Assembly: GCA_036675505.1 (NCBI GenBank)
Contig: JAKFEW010000050.1
Location: forward strand, 5,723 to 69,722
Direction: 5' to 3'
Length of the DNA: 64,000 nucleotides
DNA from: JAKFEW01 sp036675505
GTDB taxonomy: Bacteria; Cyanobacteriota; Sericytochromatia; S15B-MN24; JAQBPE01
Each line of letters starts with the position of its first letter. Position 1 is the stretch's first letter. Under the pieces are notes generated by a model that was not told the origin of the DNA, ran no database searches, and worked only from the letters and a program-made list of their open reading frames with translations. This document shows positions 27,049-34,586 of the stretch, piece after piece. The translations under genes were made by a program, and so were the position numbers.

Positions 27049-28394
27049 GGCGAAGCCACCGCGCCCGGCTGGGTACCCTCGATGATGCGCAGCGACGAGC
27101 GCGCCTCGCGGTAGGAGCCGAGCTGGGCGTTCACGCGGTCGAGCACGGTCTTCGAGTAACGCACCACCGCCGGCTTGGCTTCGCTGCCGTGGATCTCGAT
27201 GGTCTTGGCGGCGATGACGGCGCCGGTGATCGTCGCCGCCTTCTCGATCTCCAGGTGGCCGGTCACGAAGAGCAGGCCGTCGAAAGTCTGGGCGGCCGAC
27301 TCGCCCTTGATGTGGCAGTCGCCCTCGACCACGAGCACGCCGCCGCCGCCGAGCTGCGGCGCGCCGTCGAAGACCACCTTGCCGCCGTCCGGCCGCAGGT
27401 AGTAGAAGCCCATGGCCGACAGCGGCTGCGGGAGGTCGAAGGGATCCTCGTAGTAGCTGGTCGCGAGCTCCTTGAGCTTGAGCATGTCCGGCACGCCGAA
27501 GACGTCCTTGAGCTGGGCCGACAGATCGGCCTGGACGAAGTTCGCGCCGGCCGGGTCCGAAGCGCCGGCGACGGCCTGGCCCGTGAGCGAGGTCCCGTCG
27601 TGCCACTCGGCGCGGTTGGTGATCAGCCGGTCGGTGTGCAGCAGGTAGGCGTAGCCCGCGCCGTCGGCCACCTCGAGGCGCGTGTTGGCCTTGTCGCCGT
27701 GGGCATGGAGGTCGATGTGGGCGCCGTTGACGCGGGCCGGGTCCTCCTGGCCGATGAAGCCGTAGAGCGCCGCGTCGCGGAAGCGGAAGGCACCGCGCCG
27801 CACCTCGGTCTCGAGGGTCATCACCTGGTGCGCCTTGAGCCTGTCCGGGTCGAAGGCCTCGCTCGCCCGCTGGCGCTCGAAGACGTAGCCGCGGCTGCGC
27901 ACGCGCCAGACCGTGCCGGCGATGCGGCTGCCGCGCTGCAGGCTCACGTCCTCGGCGGTCCAGCTGATCGGCCCCGCGTGGAGCATCGACGCCGGCCCCG
28001 CCGCGAGCGAATCGCGCGCCGGCGCCGGGTTCGGCGAGGCGGCCGAACGGGCGACCTCGTAGCGGCCCCACAGGTGGCGGGTTGGATCGATCTCGAACTC
28101 GTGCACCAGGCCGAGCTGCTCCTCGCCGACCGGCGTCTCGGGGTCTTCTTCCGGCGCACCGGTGTGGGCCTTAGGGTCGAAGGCCAGCACGGGCTGCTCG
28201 TCTTGCTGCTGGAGCCAGGACACCGCGTGGGCGATGCCCGCGCGCGCGACGTTGTAGACCTGCGCATCGCCCTTGGCGTTGCGACCGGCCTTGAGTGCGT
28301 TGGTGACCATCTGAACGCCGACGACGAGGAACGCCGAGGTGACAAACGTGAAGAAGAGGACGTTCAGCAGCGCCACGCCTGGTCGCTTGGCCAT
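27045..28394 (-). CDS. PilX-like pilus assembly protein, module 2
   Basis: 449 residues. Start at 28394 chosen because CAGGAG precedes it by 6 bases; an ATG at 28412 has none. The N-terminal helix PGVALLNVLFFTFVTSAFLVVG is PilX-like. Shared blocks with the module 1 protein include AQVYNVARAGI, LGLVHEFEID, HLWGRYEVARSA and WTAEDVSLQRG. The C-terminal 110 residues repeat short strands (GGGVLVVEGDCHIKGE, AATITGAVIAAKTIEIHG) and probably form a solenoid. Its TGA overlaps the ATG at 27048, so it is translationally coupled to the giant prepilin if that start is used. Confidence 0.82.
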   Translation of the reverse strand: MAKRPGVALLNVLFFTFVTSAFLVVGVQMVTNALKAGRNAKGDAQVYNVARAGIAHAVSWLQQQDEQPVLAFDPKAHTGAPEEDPETPVGEEQLGLVHEFEIDPTRHLWGRYEVARSAASPNPAPARDSLAAGPASMLHAGPISWTAEDVSLQRGSRIAGTVWRVRSRGYVFERQRASEAFDPDRLKAHQVMTLETEVRRGAFRFRDAALYGFIGQEDPARVNGAHIDLHAHGDKANTRLEVADGAGYAYLLHTDRLITNRAEWHDGTSLTGQAVAGASDPAGANFVQADLSAQLKDVFGVPDMLKLKELATSYYEDPFDLPQPLSAMGFYYLRPDGGKVVFDGAPQLGGGGVLVVEGDCHIKGESAAQTFDGLLFVTGHLEIEKAATITGAVIAAKTIEIHGSEAKPAVVRYSKTVLDRVNAQLGSYREARSSLRIIEGTQPGAVASP

Positions 28395-28435
28395 GTCCCA
28401 CTCCTGGCTCATGAACGGAAAGGGTCCCGTTTTTC

Positions 28436-28441
28436 CTTATA
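28436..28441 (-). promoter_or_regulatory. Possible -10 box for pilin module 2
   Basis: Minus strand TATAAG, about 42 bases upstream of the PilX-like start, in the short gap after the NHL-repeat lipoprotein gene. The upstream sequence is GC-rich with no recognisable -35, so this rests on the -10 alone. A small AACGG/CCGTT hairpin follows it. Confidence 0.25.
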
Positions 28442-28456
28442 CCCCCGCCGCGGGCC

Positions 28457-30769
28457 TCACGGCGCGGTCCGGATCGTCAGCTTCCTGACGCGGTTCGCGG
28501 CGATATCGGCCAGGTAGAGCGCGCCGTCGTCGCCCGCGGCGAGGTCGGCGAGCCCCATGAAGCGCGCGTCACGCCCGCTGCCGTCGACGTAGCCGAGCGG
28601 GCCGCCGGCGATCGTGCTGACGGGTCGGCCGGCCGCCTTCAGGTCCACCAGGCGGATGGTCTGGCTGGTCGGCGACTCATCGGCGACGAAGAGGCGGCCC
28701 TGGCCGTCGAGGGCGATCGCCCACGGCCGCCGGAACGCCGCCTCGGTCGCCAGCCCGTCGAGCTCGCCCTCCTGGCCCTTGCCCGCCACCGTCTCCACGG
28801 TCGCGCCGCCGGGCGCCAGCACCACCTTGCGGATGCGCAGGTTGCCCGGGTCCGCGACGTAGAGCGCGGGCGGGCTCGCGGCGGTATCGATCGCGAGGTC
28901 GCGCGGCCCCGCGAAGCGGGCCGACAGCGCGGGCCCGTCGGCGAAGGCGCCGGCCGTCGGGCCTGCGCCGTCGCCGCCGCCGGCCACGGTCACCACCTCG
29001 CCCGCGGGCGTGATCGCGCGGATGCGGTGGTGATCGGCGTCGACGACGTAGACCGTGCCATCGGCGCCTACCGCGACGCCCGTCAGGGCGCCGAAGCGGG
29101 CCGCGAGCGCCGGGCCGTCGTCGCGGCCGAAGACGCCGGTGCCGGCGACCGTGCTGACCGTGTGCGCGGCGTCGGCCAGCGCGACCTTGCGCACGCGCCC
29201 GTTGCCGAAGTCCGTGATCCAGGCCTGGCCTTCGCGCACAGCTGCGAAGGTCGGGAGGTTGAACTGCGCGCTGGCCCCCGGGCCGTCGGCGAAGCCCTGG
29301 GGCCCGCCCGCCAGCGTGGAAACGGTCGGGCCGCCCGCCGCCAGCTCGATCCGCCGGAGCTTGTACCCGTCGAGCACCAGCAGCCCGCCGGCGCCGTCCG
29401 GCGCGAGCCCGCTGGCCGATCGGAAGCGCGCGCTGGCCGCCGGACCGTCGAGGTCGCCGGCCTCGGCGGCGCCCGCGATCGTGGTGACGGTCGCGAGCAG
29501 CGGCACCACGCGCAGGTCGAGCGTGGCTGTGAGGTCACCGACAGCGGCCTTCAAGGTCGCGGTGCCGGGCCGGGCCGCCGTCACGGATCCCGTGGCGGCG
29601 TCGACGGTGAGCGCGTCGCCGGCGACCGACCAGGTCGCTTTCACGTCTGCGACGGCCTTGCCGCCCATGTCGGTCGCGGCCAGCGGGAAGCTGCGCGTCT
29701 CGCCGTTGAGCAACTCGGTCATGGCCTGGTCGATCGCGAGGGTCTTGAGCACCACGAACGGCACACCCGCGCTCGGCAAGCCGCTCACCGTCACGACGAT
29801 GTCGCCCGAGGCCGGCACCGCCGGCACCTTGAACTGGATCGTGCGGTCGTCGAGGCGCTTCGGCTCGGCCGCCTGCACGCCGGCGACGCTGACCGTGAAG
29901 GTCTTGGCGGCCGAGGCGCCGAAACGTTCGCCGCGCAAGGTCACGGTCGCGCCGGCCGCGGCGACGGAAGGCTCGATCGCGGCGATCACCGGCACGCTCG
30001 GCACCATCGCGAGGTCCGGCGCCGTGGCCGTCTCCTTCGACGCCACCTGCACGCCCGCCACGCGGGCCCGGCCGAGGCCGGTGCGCGAGGCCACGAGCTC
30101 GTAGGCGGCGGGCGCCATGTTCGGGATCGTGTAGCTGCCGGCCTTGTCGGCCTTGGCGAGGTAAGCGGTGCCCGGCACGAAGACGTCGACGCCCTCGAAG
30201 TCCGTCACGTCCTTGGCCGTGGGCGCCGTGACCTTGCCGCGCAGCGAGCCGGTGGGCGCGAGCTTCAAGTCGATGCCGCTCGCCGTGGCAGGTACGTTGA
30301 AGCGGATCGCCTTGAGGGTGTCGCCTGAATCGGCCTCGAGGTTGAGCGGCCGCTGCTGGGGATCCTTGAGCTCGAAACGGCCCTGGGCGTCGGTGCGGGT
30401 TTCGAGACCCACGTCGCGCAGGCGGTAGGCGCCGCCGTTGTTCGAGACGGCCGCGCCGCCGTTGTTCGAGACGGCCGCGCCGCCGTTGTTCGAGATGATC
30501 GACGCGCCTGCGTCCGAGACCAGGAAGCCGCGAACGCGGATGCCGGACACCGGTTGGCCGTCCTCGCTGAGGACGCGGCCGAAATAGGCGCCGGCCACGG
30601 CGGGCGCCTGGGGCTCGCCGGCCTTCACGGGCGACGACGCGGTGACGCCGGGCGTGCGGTCGGCCTTCGGTCGGGAAGCGGGCGTCTCGGGCGCAACGGC
30701 AGACGGGGCGCAGCCCACGGCTGTGCCCACGAGTGCCACGAGGAAAGGCCACCGCCATTCGGACCGCAT
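28457..30769 (-). CDS. Lipoprotein with carboxypeptidase-regulatory-like, TIG, Big2 and NHL-repeat domains
   Basis: 770 residues from ATG at 30769, with GGAGG 5 bases upstream; it gives a signal peptide with lipobox VGC. In order: a carboxypeptidase-regulatory-like beta domain (about 60-230) interrupted by three NNGGAAVS repeats; an IPT/TIG domain (about 250-345, VIAAIEPSVAAAGATVTLRGERFG); a Big2-like domain (about 350-430); and five or six NHL propeller blades (about 435-770) with repeats such as DGPxxxARF, VADxxNxRIRKV and TVAGxG. This is a large outer-surface protein likely to bind proteins or glycans. It precedes the pilin modules in the same direction. Confidence 0.88.
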   Translation of the reverse strand: MRSEWRWPFLVALVGTAVGCAPSAVAPETPASRPKADRTPGVTASSPVKAGEPQAPAVAGAYFGRVLSEDGQPVSGIRVRGFLVSDAGASIISNNGGAAVSNNGGAAVSNNGGAYRLRDVGLETRTDAQGRFELKDPQQRPLNLEADSGDTLKAIRFNVPATASGIDLKLAPTGSLRGKVTAPTAKDVTDFEGVDVFVPGTAYLAKADKAGSYTIPNMAPAAYELVASRTGLGRARVAGVQVASKETATAPDLAMVPSVPVIAAIEPSVAAAGATVTLRGERFGASAAKTFTVSVAGVQAAEPKRLDDRTIQFKVPAVPASGDIVVTVSGLPSAGVPFVVLKTLAIDQAMTELLNGETRSFPLAATDMGGKAVADVKATWSVAGDALTVDAATGSVTAARPGTATLKAAVGDLTATLDLRVVPLLATVTTIAGAAEAGDLDGPAASARFRSASGLAPDGAGGLLVLDGYKLRRIELAAGGPTVSTLAGGPQGFADGPGASAQFNLPTFAAVREGQAWITDFGNGRVRKVALADAAHTVSTVAGTGVFGRDDGPALAARFGALTGVAVGADGTVYVVDADHHRIRAITPAGEVVTVAGGGDGAGPTAGAFADGPALSARFAGPRDLAIDTAASPPALYVADPGNLRIRKVVLAPGGATVETVAGKGQEGELDGLATEAAFRRPWAIALDGQGRLFVADESPTSQTIRLVDLKAAGRPVSTIAGGPLGYVDGSGRDARFMGLADLAAGDDGALYLADIAANRVRKLTIRTAP
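30431..30500 (-). repeat. 24-base tandem repeat coding NNGGAAVS units
   Basis: Two exact 24-base units (30431-30454 and 30455-30478) and a partial third (30479-30500). They insert Asn-Asn-Gly-Gly-Ala-Ala-Val-Ser units into a loop of the first beta domain of the NHL lipoprotein. Such units can change in number by slippage. Confidence 0.85.
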
Positions 30770-30971
30770 CATGCCCTCCGAGTCGTCATGTACCCGTTTG
30801 CCGGTCACTTACCAGCCGGCGCGCCCGCCCGCCGAACAGCCCCACTTCGTGATCTCCGCAGAGGCTCATTGGCCGATTCCACCTAAGCCGAAGCGCGACC
30901 CTTGGTTAGTATCGAGATGGCCAGGTTGCGATTTCGCAACCTACGCCACCACCAGCCCGGAGAATTGCCCA

Positions 30972-31646
30972 ATGGCCAAAGTCGCGGTTCTCAACGACTT
31001 CGAAGTCTACGCCGAGTTGTTGGCGGGGCCGCTGATCCGGGCCGGACACGTGGTGATGATCGAGCTAGGACCGATCGACTTCGAACGCGTGTTGAACTTC
31101 GGGCCGAACGTCGTCAGCCTCGGCCTCTACCGCAAGAAGTATGCCTTCGACCGCCCGATCGCCCGCTTCGACGCGGACGTGGTCGGCTACCAGCCCCTCG
31201 AGGATATGGAGCGCTACCCGGCCATCAACGTGATCCCGTTGATCCTCATCGGCACGGGCCTGCAGGAGAAGGACATCCCCACGAAGCTCAACTACGACCT
31301 CTTCTTGACCTTCCCCGACGATCTCGCGCTCTACTTACCGAAGGTCGAGGAGCTGGCCGCCAAGGTCAAGACCCGCCGGCGGATCAGCGGCTACGTCTGC
31401 CCGAGTTGCGGCAGCCGGTTCGTCTTCGTCCAGCGGCCGGAGGACCTCTTCTGCCCGCGCTGCGGGACGACCGTCGCCATGATGGACAAGACCCATTGCA
31501 TCGTCGCCGTGCATGGCGTCGGGCCGATGCGCACCTGTACGATCGCAGAGCTGCTGGCACCCGAGCCCAACCAGCAGCTCTTCAAGAAGGAGCTCCACAT
31601 CGGCCCTGAGGGCGCGACGGATTTCTATCCCGGCACCGCCTCGTAA
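30972..31646 (+). CDS. Pseudo-receiver-like protein with C-terminal zinc ribbon
   Basis: 224 residues. The start at 30972 has GGAGAA 7 bases upstream; a longer frame to 30642 is rejected. Residues 1-130 look like a response-regulator fold: MAKVAVLNDFEVYAELLAG as strand 1 and helix 1, IPLILIGTG as strand 4, LNYDLFLTFP as strand 5. The phospho-acceptor position falls in PNVVSLGLYRKK, with no Asp, so it would be a non-phosphorylated pseudo-receiver; this fold reading is inference. A four-Cys zinc ribbon (C143, C146, C161, C164; CPSC...CPRC) follows. It could be a regulator or adaptor. Divergent from the NHL lipoprotein, convergent with dnaX. Confidence 0.75.
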   Translation: MAKVAVLNDFEVYAELLAGPLIRAGHVVMIELGPIDFERVLNFGPNVVSLGLYRKKYAFDRPIARFDADVVGYQPLEDMERYPAINVIPLILIGTGLQEKDIPTKLNYDLFLTFPDDLALYLPKVEELAAKVKTRRRISGYVCPSCGSRFVFVQRPEDLFCPRCGTTVAMMDKTHCIVAVHGVGPMRTCTIAELLAPEPNQQLFKKELHIGPEGATDFYPGTAS

Positions 31647-31661
31647 GGGCGATCGCCGGGC

Positions 31662-33968
31662 TCATTCGACCGGCGTGACGACCTTGCCGTTGAACAGCTC
31701 CACGGTCAGCCTCAACGCCTGATCCTCGCTCGCCACAGGCCCGGTCATCGCGGGCGCCGACATCACGGGCGCCGCCATCGAAGGCGCCGGCCCGGGCCCG
31801 GCGGTCGCCATCGGCGGCCTGGAGCTTCCCGCCGCCTCATCCGGCCGCACGGCCGGCGGCTGCGCGTCCTCGAACTCATCGAGCCAGGCCGGCGGCTCGT
31901 CCATCGGCGGCGGACCGTCATCGAACCGCGGCGGCGGCGGTGGCGCAGCCGGCCGAGGCGGCGCCTCGTAGCTCGGCGCCGGTGGTGACGGCGGTGGCGC
32001 CGCGTAGCTGGGCGGAGGTGCCGGTGGCGGTGGCGCGGCCGGTGCGGCGCCCGCGGCCGGCTTCGCCTTCGGCAAGACCTTCGTGTCGCCGGCCTCGATG
32101 CGCGCATAGGCTTCGGCGCCGAACACCGCCGCGACGGCCTCGGAGAGCAGCGTCTTTTTCGCGGGCTGCCGCTCGAACTGCTCCTTGAAGGTCTTGGCCA
32201 TGCGGACCACGACCGCGCCGTCGGGCTCCCAGCGGTCGATCGACGCCTGCTGCGAGAGCAGCGCCGCGGTCGGCAGGCTCTTCACGCGAACGTGCTCGTG
32301 CACCCGCTCCCACGCGCCCGGCGGCACCGGACGCTGGCCGCCGGCCGCCACGCCCGGCGTGGCCGCGGGCGCATCGGCGGGCGGCTTCGGCCGCGGCGCG
32401 GGCGCGCCGCCATCGAGCACCTCCAGGGGCGGCCGCGGCGGCATCGCGTGGCCGCCGGGAGCGGTGCTCGATGGCGGCGCCGGGGGCATTTCGTAGCCGC
32501 CGACAGCTGGCGGCGCCGGGGGCATCTCGTAACCGCCGGCGGCGGGCGGGGCCGACGCGATCAAGGGCGCCGGCCGCGGGGCCTCGAGCGACAGCTCGGC
32601 GGCCGGCATGGCCAATGAGGGCGGCGCGGCCGCGGCGGGGCCCTGTGCCAGGGAGGCGGGTGCCTGAGCCACCGGGGCAACCGGCGCAGCCACCGGGACG
32701 GTGGGCGCCGCGGGCGGTGGCGGCGGAGCTGAGGGCGGTGCCGGCACCGCCGAAGGCGACTGGCCCGGCCGGGCCGCGAGACGGGGCACGGGGGCCGAGG
32801 CCGGGGCGGCGCCGCCCGCCATGGCGGCCTCGAGTGCCGCCACACGCTCGGCCAGCTCGACCAGGCTCGGGATCGACGGCCGGCGGGCGACCTTCACGAG
32901 CCCCAGCTCGAGCCAGATGCCCTGCTGCGGCGACCGGCGGACCACGCCCTCGGTCTCGTTCAACGCCTCGAGGATCCAGGGCAGCTCGGCCGGCGGCACC
33001 GCGTCGGCCTGGGCGCGCAGCGCCGCCAGGTGGGCGAGCGGCACGTCGAGCGCGCCGGCGCGCTCCGGCGCGAGCTGCAGCACCATCAGGTGCCGGAAGT
33101 GTGCGAGCAACTCGCGAATCACCACGCCGTGCTCGTGGCCGGCCGCAATCAAGCCCTGGGCGAGCTCGAGCGCCGCGGGCGCGTCGCCGCGCACCACAGC
33201 GTCGCCCAGCGCGACGATCTGGTCGCCGGACACCAGGCCGAGGCCCGTGCTGACCGCCGCGGCCGTGAGCGGCTGGCCCGCCATGTTCGCCGCGAGCTGG
33301 TCGAGCAGGCTGAGCGCGTCGCGCAGGCCGCCGTTCGCCCGGCGGGCGATCGCCTCGAGCGCCCCCGCCTCGGCCGGGATGCCCTCCTGGCCCGCCACGT
33401 AGGTGAGCCGGGCGACCAGCGGCGCGAGCGCGATGCGCCCGAAATCGAAGCGCTGGCAGCGCGACACGATCGTCGGCAGCACCTTGTGCGGGTCGGTGGT
33501 CGCCAGCATGAACAGCACGTTCGGCGGCGGCTCCTCGAGCGTCTTGAGCAGGGCGTTGAAGGCGCCCTGCGACAGCATGTGAACCTCGTCGATGATGTAG
33601 ACCTTGTAGCGGCCCCCCACCGGCGCGAGCGCCACCCGGTCCTGCAGGTCGCGGATGTTGTCGACGCCGTTGTTGCTCGCCGCGTCGATCTCGATCACGT
33701 CCAGGTTGGTGCCGTTGGTGATTTCGCGGCAGGTCGAGCAGGTCCCGCACGGCTCGGCCGTGGGCCCATTCTGGCAGTTGACCGACTTCGCGAGGATGCG
33801 CGCGACCGTGGTCTTGCCGGTGCCCCGCGGCCCGCAGAAGAGGTACGCGTGGCTGAGCTTGCCCTGCGCGATCGCGCTGGTCAGCGTGCGGGCGATCGGC
33901 TCCTGGCCGACCAGCTCGGCGAAGGTGACCGGGCGGTACTTCCGATAGAGCGCGACGTAGGAGGTCAT
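31662..33968 (-). CDS. dnaX: DNA polymerase III subunit gamma/tau
   Basis: 768 residues. Clamp-loader ATPase that loads the sliding clamp at the replication fork. Present are the N-terminal YRKYRPVTFAELVGQ, Walker A CGPRGTGKTT, the four-Cys zinc module CQNGPTAEPCGTCSTC, DEVHML Walker B, sensor 1 LATTDPHKV and the arginine-finger-like SRCQRFDF. Residues about 390-560 and 650-730 are Pro/Ala-rich linkers, longer than usual, separating the clamp-loader part from a tau-like C-terminal domain (AWERVHEHVRVKSLPTAALL). Start MTSYVALYRK is the family-typical one. I see no convincing frameshift site for a short gamma form. Confidence 0.95.
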   Translation of the reverse strand: MTSYVALYRKYRPVTFAELVGQEPIARTLTSAIAQGKLSHAYLFCGPRGTGKTTVARILAKSVNCQNGPTAEPCGTCSTCREITNGTNLDVIEIDAASNNGVDNIRDLQDRVALAPVGGRYKVYIIDEVHMLSQGAFNALLKTLEEPPPNVLFMLATTDPHKVLPTIVSRCQRFDFGRIALAPLVARLTYVAGQEGIPAEAGALEAIARRANGGLRDALSLLDQLAANMAGQPLTAAAVSTGLGLVSGDQIVALGDAVVRGDAPAALELAQGLIAAGHEHGVVIRELLAHFRHLMVLQLAPERAGALDVPLAHLAALRAQADAVPPAELPWILEALNETEGVVRRSPQQGIWLELGLVKVARRPSIPSLVELAERVAALEAAMAGGAAPASAPVPRLAARPGQSPSAVPAPPSAPPPPPAAPTVPVAAPVAPVAQAPASLAQGPAAAAPPSLAMPAAELSLEAPRPAPLIASAPPAAGGYEMPPAPPAVGGYEMPPAPPSSTAPGGHAMPPRPPLEVLDGGAPAPRPKPPADAPAATPGVAAGGQRPVPPGAWERVHEHVRVKSLPTAALLSQQASIDRWEPDGAVVVRMAKTFKEQFERQPAKKTLLSEAVAAVFGAEAYARIEAGDTKVLPKAKPAAGAAPAAPPPPAPPPSYAAPPPSPPAPSYEAPPRPAAPPPPPRFDDGPPPMDEPPAWLDEFEDAQPPAVRPDEAAGSSRPPMATAGPGPAPSMAAPVMSAPAMTGPVASEDQALRLTVELFNGKVVTPVE

Positions 33969-34049
33969 CACGTCATGATACCGGATCGAGAGCCGCAAAG
34001 AAACGGATCGGGCGGATTTACGGCTTTACCTGCCCGTACCGCGCGTCGC

Positions 34050-34484
34050 TCAGGACAGCCTCGCCCGGCTGAGGTCCACCGTCCCCAGCGAGCTGCCGCC
34101 GCCGCAGAGGTGCCACGTCCCGGTGGCCTTCACGGGCAGCGCGAAGAGTATTCGCAGGCGGCATTCGCCCCACAAGCCCTGGCCTTCCGCGCTCTGCCAG
34201 GCGTCGTCGTCCCACAGGCGGGCATCCGACACCCCCACCGTCGTGTTGCCCACGAGCATCAGCTCGAGGGCCTTGAGCTTCGACGACGTCGACGTGACGG
34301 TGACCTCGACGGCGTACCAATCGTAGGGCTCGGCGGAAGCCGCCCAGGCGGGCGTCGGCATGCGCCGGACGGCGTGGACATGCGCGCGCGCGTCGGTGGA
34401 TTTCGGCGGCGCGGTCTCCGCCGCAGGGCTGCCGCGGCGCAGCTTATTGCGAAGCTTGTTGCGCAACTTCTCGAGCAGGTTCAT
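34050..34484 (-). CDS. Small hypothetical protein
   Basis: 144 residues from ATG at 34484, with GAGG 5 bases upstream. The first 20 residues form a basic amphipathic helix (EKLRNKLRNKLRRG), followed by a linker and a beta-rich domain of about 95 residues (WYAVEVTVTS, LMLVGNTTVGV, GECRLRILFALP, TGTWHLCGGGSSLG). No signal peptide. The helix could bind membrane or nucleic acid. I do not recognise the family. It stands alone between dnaX and the serA terminator. Confidence 0.7.
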   Translation of the reverse strand: MNLLEKLRNKLRNKLRRGSPAAETAPPKSTDARAHVHAVRRMPTPAWAASAEPYDWYAVEVTVTSTSSKLKALELMLVGNTTVGVSDARLWDDDAWQSAEGQGLWGECRLRILFALPVKATGTWHLCGGGSSLGTVDLSRARLS

Positions 34485-34543
34485 GGGATCCTCGCCAGAA
34501 TCCCCCCTCACCTCCGTTATACCGCAAATCGATCCAAAACGAA

Positions 34544-34570
34544 GCGGCCCTCCCGGGCTGGGAGGGCCGC
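34544..34570 (-). terminator. Rho-independent terminator after serA
   Basis: Perfect 11-base arms (34544-34554 and 34560-34570) around a 5-base loop. On the minus strand the stem is followed by TTCGTTTTGG, giving a short U-rich tail. It ends the aminotransferase-serA transcript. Confidence 0.85.
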
Positions 34571-34586
34571 CTCGGACGGGCGGTCG

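Noticed and set aside
27048..28071. Upstream extension of the giant prepilin frame to 28071
   Set aside because: It runs in another frame through the PilX-like gene, whose protein is clearly conserved with its paralogue; the extension is Arg-rich shadow sequence.
30431..30500. Short regular repeats considered as a CRISPR array
   Set aside because: The units are contiguous without spacers, in frame, and code for a repeated peptide inside a larger protein.
32148..32176. A G-AAA-AAG run in dnaX considered as a programmed frameshift site
   Set aside because: It is not the full A-AAA-AAG heptamer, and the -1 frame stays open for a long distance, so it would not produce a short gamma protein.
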